In this document: positions 31,569 through 40,611 of the stretch, piece by piece
How positions within the stretch are numbered: the first letter of the stretch is position 1
Layout of the letters: the number at the start of each line of letters is the position of its first letter
Translations under genes and position numbers: made by a program
The notes under the pieces: model-generated
The model's database searches: none
Seen by the model: only the letters and a program-made list of their open reading frames with translations
Told to the model about the DNA's origin: nothing
From: Novosphingobium sp. Chol11
Lineage (GTDB): Bacteria > Pseudomonadota > Alphaproteobacteria > Sphingomonadales > Sphingomonadaceae
Length of the DNA stretch: 64,000 nucleotides
Assembly: GCA_945906105.1 (NCBI GenBank)
Contig: CAMDQO010000013.1
Span: 1-64,000 of the forward strand
Direction: 5' to 3'

Positions 31569-33395
31569 GTGAAACACCTTCCCCTATCCGCAGCCGACCT
31601 CGGCCTCGTCCAGACGGCCTTCGCGGCGTTCAATGCCGGTGATCTTGCCGCAGCCGAGCAAGCGTTGGTGAGCGTTTCGCCAGCGGGCGCGACCCATCCC
31701 GATGCCATGTTCGTCGCTTCGCAAGTGCTGATTGCGCAAGGGAGGCTGGCCGAGGCGCGCGCCGTTCTCGATGCCGTTGCCGCAGTTGCGCCGATGAACC
31801 CCCATGTGTGGAACGCGATCGGCAATCTGTGTTCGGCGCAGGATGATCCGGGCGCAGCAGCCGAGGCCTATGCGCGGTCGGCTTCGCTCGATTCTTCAGG
31901 GCTGGAATTCTGGCTCAACCTCGCCTCTGCGCATATCGACAACCACGCCTTCGATGCGGCGCTAGAGGCGCTGGATCGCGCCGAGCGGTTGACCAAGGCC
32001 GAGCCGCGCCAATGGGTGCTGCGCGGTCTGGCCGAGCGCGGGCGCGGAGCTAATCAGGCGGCGATTGATGCCTATTGCCGCGCGCTCGATATTGATGGTG
32101 GCAATGTGGCCGCGCGCCACAATTTTGCCGAAGTGCTCCGCGCCACGGGTGAGCAGGATGAAGCGCTGCTGATCATCGGTAACGCCGCAGAATTGCCCGC
32201 AGTCACCCGCGCTTTACGCGCGCATATGCTGGCTGATCTTGGCCGCTTTGACGAAGCCATAACCACATACCAGCAGGTTATCGCCGCGCAGCCGGAATTG
32301 ATCGATGCCGCCGCCAGCCTCGCGCAGATCCTGCCGCAGTTGGGGCGTGAGGGCGAGGCGCTGGACGGCTTCCGGCAGGCACTGGCGCAGCGCGGCGATG
32401 ATCGCAGGGTCTGGGTTGCCGCGATTGGTGCTGCCAAGGAGCACAAACAGACCGGCCAGTTGCTCGAATGGTGTGAGGAATGGGACCGCCGCTTTGGTGC
32501 CGACCCGGCAATTACACTGGCGCGCGGCATCGGCCAGTCGCTGATAGGCGACCGGGTCGGGGCCATCGATACGCTGAAGGCCATTCTCAGCGGCAATCCA
32601 CAGGCTCCCGGCGTCCATGCCCACCTTGCGCCGCTGCTGCTGGCTGAGGGTGACTGGCAGGGCGGTGAGGCCCACGCGCTTGAAGCAACACGCCTAGCGC
32701 CGCTCGATCAGTCGGGCTGGGCCTGGCTCACCGTGGCATGGCGTTTGCTCGGCGATCCGCGAGAGGAATGGCTGGCGGATTACGAGCGGCAGGTGATGCC
32801 GATTGATCTGCGGCTGGAGCCGGACTTTATCGACGCGCTGGCAGGCGAACTGCACAAGCTGCACATCACCAGCACACATCCCGCCAACCAGTCACCACGC
32901 GGCGGCACGCAGACCAGTGGCAATCTGTTTGATCGGCAGGTGCCAGAAGTGCAGCAGCTTGCCGCCACGATCAAAGCGCGCATCCTGTCGCAGCTTGCCG
33001 GACTCAAGCCCGATCTGGAACACCCCTTCCTGTCGCGATTGACCGGCGGGATCGATTTTGCCGGATCATGGTCAGTGCGGCTGGCATCTTCGGGCTATCA
33101 CACCAGCCATATTCACCACATGGGCTGGCTGAGTTCGGCCTGCTATATCGAACTGCCGCCAGAAGTTTCCGCGCCCGATCCTGCGGCTGCACTTGCCCCC
33201 GGTTCGTTGCAATTCGGGGTGCCGGATGAAAGCCTCGGCCTCGCCCTCACACCGCGTCGGGTCGTACTGCCAAAGGTGGGCCAGTTGGTGTTGTTCCCAA
33301 GCTATTTCTGGCACGGCACCGCTCGCTTCGAGAGCACCAGCCCGCGCATGACGGTGGCCTTCGATGCTTTGCCTGCTTTCGGCACTAGGCATTAA
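31569..33395 (+). CDS. TPR protein with C-terminal 2OG-Fe(II) oxygenase-like domain
   Basis: A protein of about 608 residues. The N-terminal 400 residues are TPR-like helix pairs (AFNAGDLAAAEQALVSV, GRLAEARAVLDAVAAVAPMNP, DEAITTYQQVIAAQPELIDAA). The C-terminal part carries an Fe(II)/2-oxoglutarate dioxygenase-type motif of the putative 2OG-Fe(II) family: TSHIHHMGWLSSACYIELP and LVLFPSYFWHGTARF. Such fusions hydroxylate proteins or sugars; the substrate is unknown. No ATG suits; GTG 31569 (MKHLPLSAADLG) is best, though the open frame begins at a TTG 27 bases earlier. It is followed by an alpha/beta hydrolase. Confidence 0.8.
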   Translation: MKHLPLSAADLGLVQTAFAAFNAGDLAAAEQALVSVSPAGATHPDAMFVASQVLIAQGRLAEARAVLDAVAAVAPMNPHVWNAIGNLCSAQDDPGAAAEAYARSASLDSSGLEFWLNLASAHIDNHAFDAALEALDRAERLTKAEPRQWVLRGLAERGRGANQAAIDAYCRALDIDGGNVAARHNFAEVLRATGEQDEALLIIGNAAELPAVTRALRAHMLADLGRFDEAITTYQQVIAAQPELIDAAASLAQILPQLGREGEALDGFRQALAQRGDDRRVWVAAIGAAKEHKQTGQLLEWCEEWDRRFGADPAITLARGIGQSLIGDRVGAIDTLKAILSGNPQAPGVHAHLAPLLLAEGDWQGGEAHALEATRLAPLDQSGWAWLTVAWRLLGDPREEWLADYERQVMPIDLRLEPDFIDALAGELHKLHITSTHPANQSPRGGTQTSGNLFDRQVPEVQQLAATIKARILSQLAGLKPDLEHPFLSRLTGGIDFAGSWSVRLASSGYHTSHIHHMGWLSSACYIELPPEVSAPDPAAALAPGSLQFGVPDESLGLALTPRRVVLPKVGQLVLFPSYFWHGTARFESTSPRMTVAFDALPAFGTRH

Positions 33396-33407
33396 GGGAC
33401 AAGCTGC

Positions 33408-34163
33408 ATGAGCGAAGTCATGACAGAATTTCACGCCGGCTTTGGCGGCGCACGGCTGGCGGTTCACCGGATCGGAGCGGGGCGGCCCTTGTTGCTGCTC
33501 CACGGGCTGTTCTCCAGCGCCGAGGTTAACTGGATCAAATACGGCACCGCGCAGCGCCTTGCCGATGCCGGGTTCGAGGTGATCATGCCGGACTTGCGGG
33601 CGCACGGACAAAGCGCTGCGCCGCATGATCCTGCCGACTATCCGCATGATGTGTTGGTTGCCGATTTGCAGGCGCTGGTGCGCGCCCTGGGCCTGTCAGA
33701 CTATGATCTGGGAGGCTTTTCACTTGGGGCGAGGACTGCGCTCAAAGGCGTGCTTTCGGGCCTTGCACCCCGCCGATTGGTGCTGGGCGGCATGGGGTTG
33801 GAAGGGCTGGTCAAGTGGGGCGGACGTTCTGACTTCTTCCTTGATGTCATCGACCGCTTCGGCACAATTCCGCGCGATGATCCCGCCTATTTTGCGCAGA
33901 ACTTCATGAAAACGATGAAGATTGATCCAGTGGCCGCGCGGCATTTGTTGCTGTCAATCGAAGGGCAGGGCATCGCCGATTTCGCGGGAGTTACCATGCC
34001 GACACTGGTGGTATGCGGGGCTGAGGATCGTGACAATGGCTCACCGTTCGCGCTCGCTGAAACTCTGCCACATGGTGTTCATGCGGAAATTCCCGGTACC
34101 CACATGAACTGCGTCACAAAGCATGAACTGGGCGAAACGATTGCCGGATTTCTATCCGCATAG
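33408..34163 (+). CDS. Alpha/beta hydrolase
   Basis: A 251-residue alpha/beta hydrolase. The fold is shown by LLLLHGLFSSAE (oxyanion HG), MPDLRAHGQSA, the nucleophile elbow GGFSLGART, a late aspartate in VVCGAEDRDNG and the final His in EIPGTHMNCV. Substrate unknown; esterase or lactonase possible. ATG 33408 follows AGGGACAAG; a second ATG lies four codons later. It starts 12 bp after the TPR/oxygenase gene, so the two form an operon. Confidence 0.85.
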   Translation: MSEVMTEFHAGFGGARLAVHRIGAGRPLLLLHGLFSSAEVNWIKYGTAQRLADAGFEVIMPDLRAHGQSAAPHDPADYPHDVLVADLQALVRALGLSDYDLGGFSLGARTALKGVLSGLAPRRLVLGGMGLEGLVKWGGRSDFFLDVIDRFGTIPRDDPAYFAQNFMKTMKIDPVAARHLLLSIEGQGIADFAGVTMPTLVVCGAEDRDNGSPFALAETLPHGVHAEIPGTHMNCVTKHELGETIAGFLSA

Positions 34164-34287
34164 GGTCAGTAGCGCTGCTGATGGGAGGAAGGCTGTCGTT
34201 TGCCGAAAGGCACTTGACCTGGCACACTTGCCTCTTCAGCGTTTGGACGATACCGTTTCTGTTGAAACCATTGTTGAGGATCGCATC

Positions 34288-36093
34288 ATGAAAACAATCG
34301 TGTCGCTGGCGGCGCTTGCTGCTGCGCTTACCTGCGCTCCGGCGCTGGCCCAGACCACTCCCGCTGATGTCGATGCCTGGGTTAAGGCTGCCGACAAGAA
34401 ATTTGCTGATGAGACAGTAAAGGTAGGGCAAGCTGACTGGGTTTATACCACCTATATCAATGATGACAGCGCAGCGGTCGATTCGCGCGCTAATGCCGAA
34501 ATGGCCAAGCTTCAGGTCGCCAATGCCGTCAAAGCGGCTGAACTGGCCAAGGTTCCGGGGCTCTCGCCTGAAACCCAGCGCCTGCTGACCATGTTCCGCA
34601 CCGCGATTGTCGCTCCGGTGCCCTCCACTCCGGGCGCACCAGAGGAATATGCCAGTCTCGCTGCGGGCCTTCAGGGCGCCTATGGCAAGGGGCAGGGCAC
34701 GCTGAACGGCAAGCCGATTTCCGGCAGTGACATCGAAGAAGCCATGGGCACCAACCGCAATCCCGAAGAGCTCAAGGAAATGTGGCTCTCGTGGAATGAC
34801 AATGTCGGTAAGCCGATGAAGGCCGATTACATGCGCATGGTCGATCTTTCAAACCAAGGCGCGCGCGAACTGGGATTTGCCGATCTGGGAAGCCTGTGGC
34901 GTTCCAACTATGACATGAGCCCCGAGGCCTTTACCGCGCTGACCGAAAAGCTGTGGGGTGAAGTGAAGCCGCTGTATCAGCAGCTGCATTGCTTCACGCG
35001 GAAGAAGCTCAGCGAGAAATATGGTGACAAGGTGCAGGCGAAAACCGGGCCGATACGGGCCGATCTGCTCGGCAATATGTGGGCGCAGGAATGGGGCAAT
35101 ATTTATGATGTGGTCGCCCCTAAGGGTTCGGGCGACCTCGGCTTTGATATTGGTGAGCTGCTTGCCGCCAAGGGCCATGATCCAGTCAAGATGGTCAAGA
35201 TCGGTGAGGGTTTCTACACTTCACTTGGCCTGAAGGCTCTGCCCGAAACTTTCTGGAAACGTTCACAGATCACCAAGCCACGTGATCGCGAAGTGGTGTG
35301 CCATGCCTCGGCCTGGAACATCGACAACAAGGACGATCTGCGCATCAAGATGTGCACCAAGGTCAACTCGGATGATTTCGTCACGATCCACCATGAACTC
35401 GGCCACAATTACTACCAGCGCGCCTATAACGTGCAGCCCTATCGCCTCTATATGGAAGGCGCGAACGACGGTTTCCATGAGGCGATCGGCGATACCATGG
35501 CGCTGTCGATCACGCCGCAATATCTCGTCGATATCGGGCTGCTTGATGCCGCAAAGGTGCCGAGCGCCGACAAGGACACCGGCCTGCTGCTGCGTCAGGC
35601 GCTCGATAAGGTGGCGTTTCTGCCGTTCGGCCTGATGATCGACCGCTATCGCTGGCAGATCTTCTCGGGCCAGGTCAAACCGGCCGATTATGGCAAGGCG
35701 TGGACTGACATGCGCCAGCAGTATCAGGGCATCGTCCCCCCGGCTGAACGGCCCGCCGATGCTTTTGATGCCGGTGCCAAGTATCACGTCCCCGCCGTGG
35801 TGCCCTATACCCGCTATTTCCTCGCGCGGATTCTGCAGTTCCAGTTCTATGAGGCGGCCTGCAAGACCGCTGGCTGGAAAGGCCCGCTCCACCGCTGCTC
35901 TTTCTATGGCAACAAGGAAGTCGGCGCGAAGCTGAATGCCATGCTGACTATGGGTGCGAGCAAGCCCTGGCCCGAGGCGCTCAAGGCCTACACCGGCAGC
36001 GCGGAGATGAGCGGCAAATCGATGGCCCGCTATTTCGCGCCGCTGACCACATGGCTGCAAAAGCAGAATAAGGGTGAGACTTGCGGATGGTGA
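34288..36093 (+). CDS. Peptidase M2 (ACE-like dipeptidyl carboxypeptidase)
   Basis: A 601-residue exported zinc metallopeptidase of family M2, related to angiotensin-converting enzyme. Signal peptide residues 1-21 (LAALAAALTCAPALA). The zinc motif is H369-E-L-G-H373 (IHHELGHNYYQ) and the third ligand E398 is in GANDGFHEAIGD; GPIRADLLGNMWAQEW is also a family motif. Location is periplasm. It presumably trims dipeptides from peptides outside the cell membrane. ATG 34288 has GAGG eight bases upstream. It ends where the TonB_C-like gene starts. Confidence 0.92.
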   Translation: MKTIVSLAALAAALTCAPALAQTTPADVDAWVKAADKKFADETVKVGQADWVYTTYINDDSAAVDSRANAEMAKLQVANAVKAAELAKVPGLSPETQRLLTMFRTAIVAPVPSTPGAPEEYASLAAGLQGAYGKGQGTLNGKPISGSDIEEAMGTNRNPEELKEMWLSWNDNVGKPMKADYMRMVDLSNQGARELGFADLGSLWRSNYDMSPEAFTALTEKLWGEVKPLYQQLHCFTRKKLSEKYGDKVQAKTGPIRADLLGNMWAQEWGNIYDVVAPKGSGDLGFDIGELLAAKGHDPVKMVKIGEGFYTSLGLKALPETFWKRSQITKPRDREVVCHASAWNIDNKDDLRIKMCTKVNSDDFVTIHHELGHNYYQRAYNVQPYRLYMEGANDGFHEAIGDTMALSITPQYLVDIGLLDAAKVPSADKDTGLLLRQALDKVAFLPFGLMIDRYRWQIFSGQVKPADYGKAWTDMRQQYQGIVPPAERPADAFDAGAKYHVPAVVPYTRYFLARILQFQFYEAACKTAGWKGPLHRCSFYGNKEVGAKLNAMLTMGASKPWPEALKAYTGSAEMSGKSMARYFAPLTTWLQKQNKGETCGW

Positions 36094-37052
36094 TGAGGAA
36101 AATCAGGGCCGCGTCATTTTGCGCGGCCCTTCTCATCCTTCCGGTTACAGTGGTGGATGCAGCAGAGGATATTACTCCGGCTGTGGCACCAGCGGCAGCC
36201 TCTGTGATGCCAGTAGCCGAACTGAGTGTTCGTCCGCGCTTCATCAGCGGCATTCAGCCAGACACGGCCCCCGCGATAATTGCGGCTGAAACCCAGGGCC
36301 GTCATGGCAAGCTGGTTCTCAGCGCCATAGTCACGCCGTCAGGAACGCTGGACGCCATCGAACTGATCGAACCATCGGGATCGAAGGACATTGATGCGGC
36401 GGTGATTGCCGCGCTCAAGACGTGGAAGCTCAGCCCGGCGCTCGACAAAGCGGGGAACAAGGTTGCCACCAAGGCCAAATTCCCGTTCTTCGTCGGCCGC
36501 GGGCCAAAGCGGCTGACACCGTTCGATCCGGTGATGCCTGAGAAGGCCAAGGCGCTGTTTCACAATGGCAAGGTGACGGTTGCCGGGAAGATTGACCGTG
36601 AGGGAAAGCTGATCGGCGTGGTGGTGAAAGGTAGCAGCAAGTCCGATTTGCTCGATAACGCCATGCTGGCGGCGCTGGAAGGCGCACGATTTGACAAGCC
36701 CAAGGATCTTACCGGTAATCCCACCACCTATGACACTGCATTCAGCCATCAATTCAGCCAAGCCGAGGGCGGCACCGGCAGCTACCTCGGCGGTCTCAAG
36801 TCCTATAATTGCCAGGCCTTCGTGGGTGAAACCGATTGGTGGGTCAAGGTCCACCCCGGCACCAGACAATCGGAAATGGAATTCTACAAATTCATGGGCG
36901 GGGTGTCATTTGTTGCCCCCGAAGCGCTTGGCTGGGGAAAGGTCGCGTTGACCGATCTGATCAAGCGCCACCCGAAGGCGTGGGACTATGCTCTGACCGA
37001 ATGCCGCAAGAAGCCCGATTCACGGTTTCTTGAGCAATACAGGAAGGGCTGA
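36093..37052 (+). CDS. Secreted protein with TonB C-terminal-like domains
   Basis: A 319-residue exported protein. The signal peptide is about residues 1-22 (RAASFCAALLILPVTVVDA). Two TonB C-terminal-like modules are suggested by GKLVLSAIVTPSGTLDAIELIEPSG...DAAVIAALKTWKLSPA and GKVTVAGKIDREGKLIGVVVKGSS...LDNAMLAALEGARF. No ExbBD link or long Pro-rich region is present, so it is not a full TonB; it may be a periplasmic binding or scaffolding protein. ATG 36093 overlaps the peptidase stop by one base; an ATG two codons earlier is possible. Confidence 0.65.
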   Translation: MRKIRAASFCAALLILPVTVVDAAEDITPAVAPAAASVMPVAELSVRPRFISGIQPDTAPAIIAAETQGRHGKLVLSAIVTPSGTLDAIELIEPSGSKDIDAAVIAALKTWKLSPALDKAGNKVATKAKFPFFVGRGPKRLTPFDPVMPEKAKALFHNGKVTVAGKIDREGKLIGVVVKGSSKSDLLDNAMLAALEGARFDKPKDLTGNPTTYDTAFSHQFSQAEGGTGSYLGGLKSYNCQAFVGETDWWVKVHPGTRQSEMEFYKFMGGVSFVAPEALGWGKVALTDLIKRHPKAWDYALTECRKKPDSRFLEQYRKG

Positions 37053-37057
37053 TCCGC

Positions 37058-38500
37058 CTATCTGAACGGCGGCTCATTAAACGCCCGCAGCTTGCGTGAA
37101 TGCAGCTTCGCCCCTTCGGCGCGCAACAGTTCGCAGGTTTTTACCCCGATCTGCAGGTGTGAGCTGATCGTTTCCTCGTAAAATCGGTTGGCTTGCCCCG
37201 GCATCTTGATCTCGCCGTGCAGCGGCTTGTCCGAGACGCAGAGCAGCGTTCCGTAGGGCACACGAAAGCGGAAACCCTGCGTGGCGATGGTGGCGCTTTC
37301 CATGTCGATGGCGATGGCGCGGCTCTGGCTGAAGCGGCGGGCGCTGTCAGTATAGCGTAGCTCCCAGTTGCGATCATCGGTGGTGACGACAGTGCCGGTG
37401 CGCATCCGCTTCTTGAGGTTCGCGCCGCTATTGCCGCTGACTTCCTCAGCCGCCTTGGCCAGCGCCACTTGCACTTCGGCGATGGCGGGGATGGGGATTT
37501 CGGTCGGCAGCACGCAATCGAGCACGTGATCATCGCGCAGATAGGCATGGGCAAGCACATAGTCACCGATGCGCTGGGTATCGCGCAGACCGCCGCAGTG
37601 CCCGATCATCAACCATGCCTCGGGCCGCAGCACCGCGAGGTGATCGCAGATGGTCTTGGCATTGCTCGGGCCGACACCGATATTGACCAGCGTGATGCCC
37701 ATGCGGTTCTCGGCGATCAGGTGATAGGCGGGCATCTGGTGCCGCCGCCACGCTGTATCCGACATCAGATTACGCGCATTCTCAGTAGGCTGGTCGATAT
37801 AAAGCCCTCCCGCGCCAGACAGCGCAGTGTAGCCTTCCTTGCCGATCTGCTCCCCAGCCCAGTCAACGAACTCATCGACATAGCGGTGATAGTTGGTGAA
37901 CAGGATGTAGCGCTGAAAATGCTCGATAGCGGTGCCGGTATAATGGGCGAGCCGCGCCAGACTGAAATCTGTGCGCAGGCCATCAAACAGCGCGAGCGGG
38001 ATGGGATCGTCGGGATCGCCAAGGTCAATGCCGTCCGCCAGTTCATCGCCGATCATTGCCAGCTCGGTGGCCGGGAAGTGGCGGGCCAGATCCTGAATGG
38101 AGGTCTCGCCAAGATCAGAGCTTGAGTCGATCACATAGGGGAAGGGGATTTCCTGCGCTGAACGGACAACCTCAAGGGTGATATCGTAATCATCGGCCAG
38201 CAGTTCGAGCTGCTCGGTGAGATAATCGGCGAAGTATTCCGGACGGGTGAAAGTGGTGGCAAAAGTGCCGCTGTGGCTTAACCGGCCAAAGGCACGGGCG
38301 AGATCAGGCCGCGTTTCGACACCTGAATAATGGATGCGCAGTTCCGGGTAGCACCAGGCAAAAGTGCTGCGGCGGTCAGCGGGTGGGATGGTGCCGTTTT
38401 TCGCAAAGGCTGCGATATCAGATCGCAGGGTTTGAACGGCTTCGTCATATACGCGGACCAATTCCGCGATGGCTTTTTCTGTCATTTGCATCGCGGGCAT
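37058..38500 (-). CDS. amn: AMP nucleosidase
   Basis: A 480-residue enzyme that splits AMP into adenine and ribose-5-phosphate, balancing the adenylate pool. The N-terminal part (TFAWCYPELRIHYSG, ATTFTRPEYFADYL) is AMN-specific; the C-terminal phosphorylase-type domain has VGPSNAKTICDHLAVLRPE, GHCGGLRDTQ and IAIDMESATIATQGFRFRVPYG. The start could be ATG 38500, 38491 or 38485; none has a clear ribosome site, and I use the first. It is convergent with the TonB_C-like gene, 5 bp away. Confidence 0.94.
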   Translation of the reverse strand: MPAMQMTEKAIAELVRVYDEAVQTLRSDIAAFAKNGTIPPADRRSTFAWCYPELRIHYSGVETRPDLARAFGRLSHSGTFATTFTRPEYFADYLTEQLELLADDYDITLEVVRSAQEIPFPYVIDSSSDLGETSIQDLARHFPATELAMIGDELADGIDLGDPDDPIPLALFDGLRTDFSLARLAHYTGTAIEHFQRYILFTNYHRYVDEFVDWAGEQIGKEGYTALSGAGGLYIDQPTENARNLMSDTAWRRHQMPAYHLIAENRMGITLVNIGVGPSNAKTICDHLAVLRPEAWLMIGHCGGLRDTQRIGDYVLAHAYLRDDHVLDCVLPTEIPIPAIAEVQVALAKAAEEVSGNSGANLKKRMRTGTVVTTDDRNWELRYTDSARRFSQSRAIAIDMESATIATQGFRFRVPYGTLLCVSDKPLHGEIKMPGQANRFYEETISSHLQIGVKTCELLRAEGAKLHSRKLRAFNEPPFR

Positions 38501-38533
38501 ATAACGAGGTGAGCGGACAAATGCAAAGGGGAC

Positions 38534-38564
38534 AAAAAAAGGGGAGCGCCGCAGCACTCCCCTT
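38534..38564 (-). terminator. Rho-independent terminator of the rpsF-rpsR-rplI operon
   Basis: On the minus strand, stem GGGGAGTGC/GCGCTCCCC (38554-38562 with 38541-38549, one G-U pair), a four-base loop and seven T (A tract 38534-38540 on the plus strand). Confidence 0.94.
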
Positions 38565-38595
38565 TAATGGCTTGGCCGTGATCGCAAGATCAGGC

Positions 38596-39204
38596 TTAAG
38601 CTTCGTCCTCGGCGGCTTCTTCGGTCGGCTCTTCGAGCAGATCGGCCGGGATTTCGCCGGGTTCAGCGTTGGGATCATAGGCTTCGGTGAAGCCGGCAGT
38701 GTCAGCATCGAACAGCGCTGCCATCACGTCGACGCCAGCAGCTTGCTGTGCGGCTTCGTCTGGCGAACGGGCGACATTGACCTTGACGCCAACCGAAACT
38801 TCCGGGTGGAGTGAGACTTTGACATCGAAGATGCCGACGGTCTTGATCGGGCGTTCGAGCACGATCATCGCCTTGTTCACCTTGGCGCCTTCGGCAACCA
38901 GAGCTTCGGCGATGTCACGCACCGAAACCGAACCATATAGCTGGCCCGAGTTTGACGAAGCGCGGATCAGGATCACGCTCTTGCCTTCAACGTCCTTCGA
39001 TTCCGTCTGCGCCACGCCGCGGCGATCAGCATTGTCGGATTCGATACGGGCGCGGTTGGCTTCGAAGACCTTCTTGTTGGCTTCGTTGGCGCGCAGTGCC
39101 TTCTTGTTAGGCAGCAGGTAGTTACGGGCGTAGCCGTCCTTGACGGACACGACATCGCCGATCCCGCCCAGCTTCTCGACACGTTCGAGGAGGATGATAT
39201 CCAT
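38596..39204 (-). CDS. rplI: 50S ribosomal protein L9
   Basis: A 202-residue L9. The N-terminal globular domain starts MDIILLERVEKLGGIGDVVSVKDGYARNYLLPNKKA; a long central helix and the C-terminal domain (GSVSVRDIAEALVAEG, VKVNVARSPDEA) follow. An acidic tail of about 40 residues (EEPTEEAAEDEA) extends the protein beyond the usual 150, a feature known in alphaproteobacteria. Last gene of the rpsF operon. Confidence 0.97.
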   Translation of the reverse strand: MDIILLERVEKLGGIGDVVSVKDGYARNYLLPNKKALRANEANKKVFEANRARIESDNADRRGVAQTESKDVEGKSVILIRASSNSGQLYGSVSVRDIAEALVAEGAKVNKAMIVLERPIKTVGIFDVKVSLHPEVSVGVKVNVARSPDEAAQQAAGVDVMAALFDADTAGFTEAYDPNAEPGEIPADLLEEPTEEAAEDEA

Positions 39205-39216
39205 GGGTATTCCTCC

Positions 39217-39441
39217 TTATTTCACGAGATAGGGAAGCAGGCCGACCTGGCGCGAACGCTTGATGGCCTGGCTGAGCTCACGCTGCTTCTTGGCAGAAAC
39301 GGCGGTGATGCGGCTGGGGACGATCTTGCCCCGCTCGGACATGAAGCCCTGCAGCAGGCGCACATCCTTGTAATCGATGGTCGGCGCGTTCTTGCCCGAA
39401 AACGGGCAGGACTTGCGGCGGCGGAAAAATGGACGAGCCAT
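39217..39441 (-). CDS. rpsR: 30S ribosomal protein S18
   Basis: A 74-residue ribosomal protein with the standard motifs [31 protein letters not shown] and [22 protein letters not shown]. It lies 2 bp after rpsF and 12 bp before rplI, in the order S6-S18-L9. Confidence 0.97.
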   Translation of the reverse strand: MARPFFRRRKSCPFSGKNAPTIDYKDVRLLQGFMSERGKIVPSRITAVSAKKQRELSQAIKRSRQVGLLPYLVK

Positions 39442-39443
39442 GA

Positions 39444-39806
39444 TCAGAACTCCTCACGATCGCGGCGACGGGGGCGCTCGCGGTCATTCTTGCGCATCTG
39501 GACCGAAGGACCGGTCTCATGCTCTTCAACGCGGATGGTCATGTAACGGATGACATCTTCGTTGATCGAGGTCTGGCGCTCCAGCTCGGCAACGACGCCT
39601 GCGGGGGCCTCGATGTTGAGCAGCACGAAATGTGCCTTGCGGTTGCGCTTGATCTTGTAGGCAAGATTCGTGAGGCCCCAGGATTCGGTCTTCGAGACCT
39701 TGCCCTGTCCGGCTTCAACGATCTCGGTGGCGGTAGCGGCCAGGGCATCAACTTGTGCCTGGCTCAGATCCTGGCGGGCCAGGAAGACATGCTCATAGAG
39801 CGGCAT
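39444..39806 (-). CDS. rpsF: 30S ribosomal protein S6
   Basis: A 120-residue S6. [15 protein letters not shown] starts the ferredoxin-like fold; [27 protein letters not shown] and [13 protein letters not shown] are family motifs. The arginine-rich tail ([14 protein letters not shown]) is longer than in E. coli. It heads the S6-S18-L9 operon. The 5' region (39807-39990) is GC-rich near the start codon and may hold an S6:S18 feedback structure, but I cannot draw it with confidence. Confidence 0.96.
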   Translation of the reverse strand: MPLYEHVFLARQDLSQAQVDALAATATEIVEAGQGKVSKTESWGLTNLAYKIKRNRKAHFVLLNIEAPAGVVAELERQTSINEDVIRYMTIRVEEHETGPSVQMRKNDRERPRRRDREEF

Positions 39807-39961
39807 GTACAGCCTTTCTTCAATCTAACCGATCGCTGGCTGATCCGCACGATTGCGGGGCCCCTCCGGCTTTCTGTGATTCCCTCACGTAAGCGAGGAA
39901 GTGGCGGCCCTTAGCGGGTTTGTTGGGGAATGCAAGGATTGGAAAGTTGAAGGATAGATTT

Positions 39962-39980
39962 TATACCAAAATGGTGTATA
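39962..39980. promoter_or_regulatory. Possible operator of brnTA
   Basis: TATACC and GGTGTATA flank AAAAT, an imperfect inverted repeat eleven bases before the brnT ATG. BrnA-type antitoxins repress their own operon at such dyads. The match is approximate. Confidence 0.4.
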
Positions 39981-39990
39981 TTCGTCAGGC

Positions 39991-40266
39991 ATGTTTGAAT
40001 ACGACCCTGACAAGAGCGACGCCAATCGCATCAAACATGGAATTGATTTTGATCAGGCGCAGGCGATCTGGAGCGATGAAGCCCGGCTTGCCTATGCCTC
40101 GAATGCGAATGGAGAGCCGCGCTGGATAGTGGTTGGTCTGATAGGTGACCGTGTGTGGGCAGCAGTTCACACAATTCGCGGTGACAGGATCAGGATCATC
40201 TCGGTTCGCCGGGCACGCAAGGAAGAGGTTGAGCATTATGTCCACTGGCAAGAAAATCAGCGCTGA
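39991..40266 (+). CDS. brnT: BrnT-type ribonuclease toxin
   Basis: A 91-residue toxin of the BrnT family (RelE-like fold): FEYDPDKSDANRIKHGIDFDQA and WIVVGLIGDRVWAAVHTIRGDRIRIISVRRARKEEVE are characteristic, with a start typical of these toxins. In Brucella BrnT cuts RNA and BrnA neutralises it. The gene precedes its antitoxin, the normal order, and overlaps it by 29 bp. Confidence 0.9.
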   Translation: MFEYDPDKSDANRIKHGIDFDQAQAIWSDEARLAYASNANGEPRWIVVGLIGDRVWAAVHTIRGDRIRIISVRRARKEEVEHYVHWQENQR

Positions 40267-40480
40267 GGAGTTCGACCGGCGGTTCGACGATGGCAAAGAT
40301 GTTTCCGCCTTCATCGACTGGTCAACCGCGCATCGTCCCGGTCTTGAGATCAAGCGAGTCAATGTCGATATGCCCTCCGCCATGATCGAGCGGCTGGACA
40401 AGCAGGCCAAGAGGCGCGGCGTAACGCGTCAGGCGCTGATCAAGATGTGGCTGGCGGATCGGCTGGATACTGCGGCTTGA
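40238..40480 (+). CDS. brnA: BrnA-type antitoxin
   Basis: An 80-residue antitoxin with a C-terminal ribbon-helix-helix-like part (IKRVNVDMPSAMIERLDKQAKRRGVTRQALIKMWLADRL), preceded by a short toxin-binding N terminus (ISAEEFDRRFDDGKDVSAFIDW). ATG 40238 begins inside brnT. It is thought to repress the operon. Confidence 0.88.
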   Translation: MSTGKKISAEEFDRRFDDGKDVSAFIDWSTAHRPGLEIKRVNVDMPSAMIERLDKQAKRRGVTRQALIKMWLADRLDTAA

Positions 40481-40488
40481 TAAGGGCT

Positions 40489-40611
40489 ATGAGGGACGTG
40501 TTGAGTGGGGGGATAACCATTGTGCCACTGGAGTTTTGGCAAATCCAAATGCTTGGACATGAGGATTGGCATTTTGATGACTGCGGTACTCTTTCTGGGG
40601 TAAGGGGATGA
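40489..40611 (+). CDS. Possible 40-codon small ORF coupled to the next membrane protein
   Basis: An ATG at 40489 preceded by AAGGG opens 40 codons (MRDVLSGGITIVPLEFWQIQ... ending GTLSGVRG) and ends in TGA that overlaps the next ATG at 40608 (ATGA). The peptide has hydrophobic and aromatic residues but no family is recognised. The coupling, ribosome site and exact tiling between brnA (8 bp) and the membrane gene support translation. It may be a regulatory leader peptide. Chance is not excluded. Confidence 0.4.
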   Translation: MRDVLSGGITIVPLEFWQIQMLGHEDWHFDDCGTLSGVRG

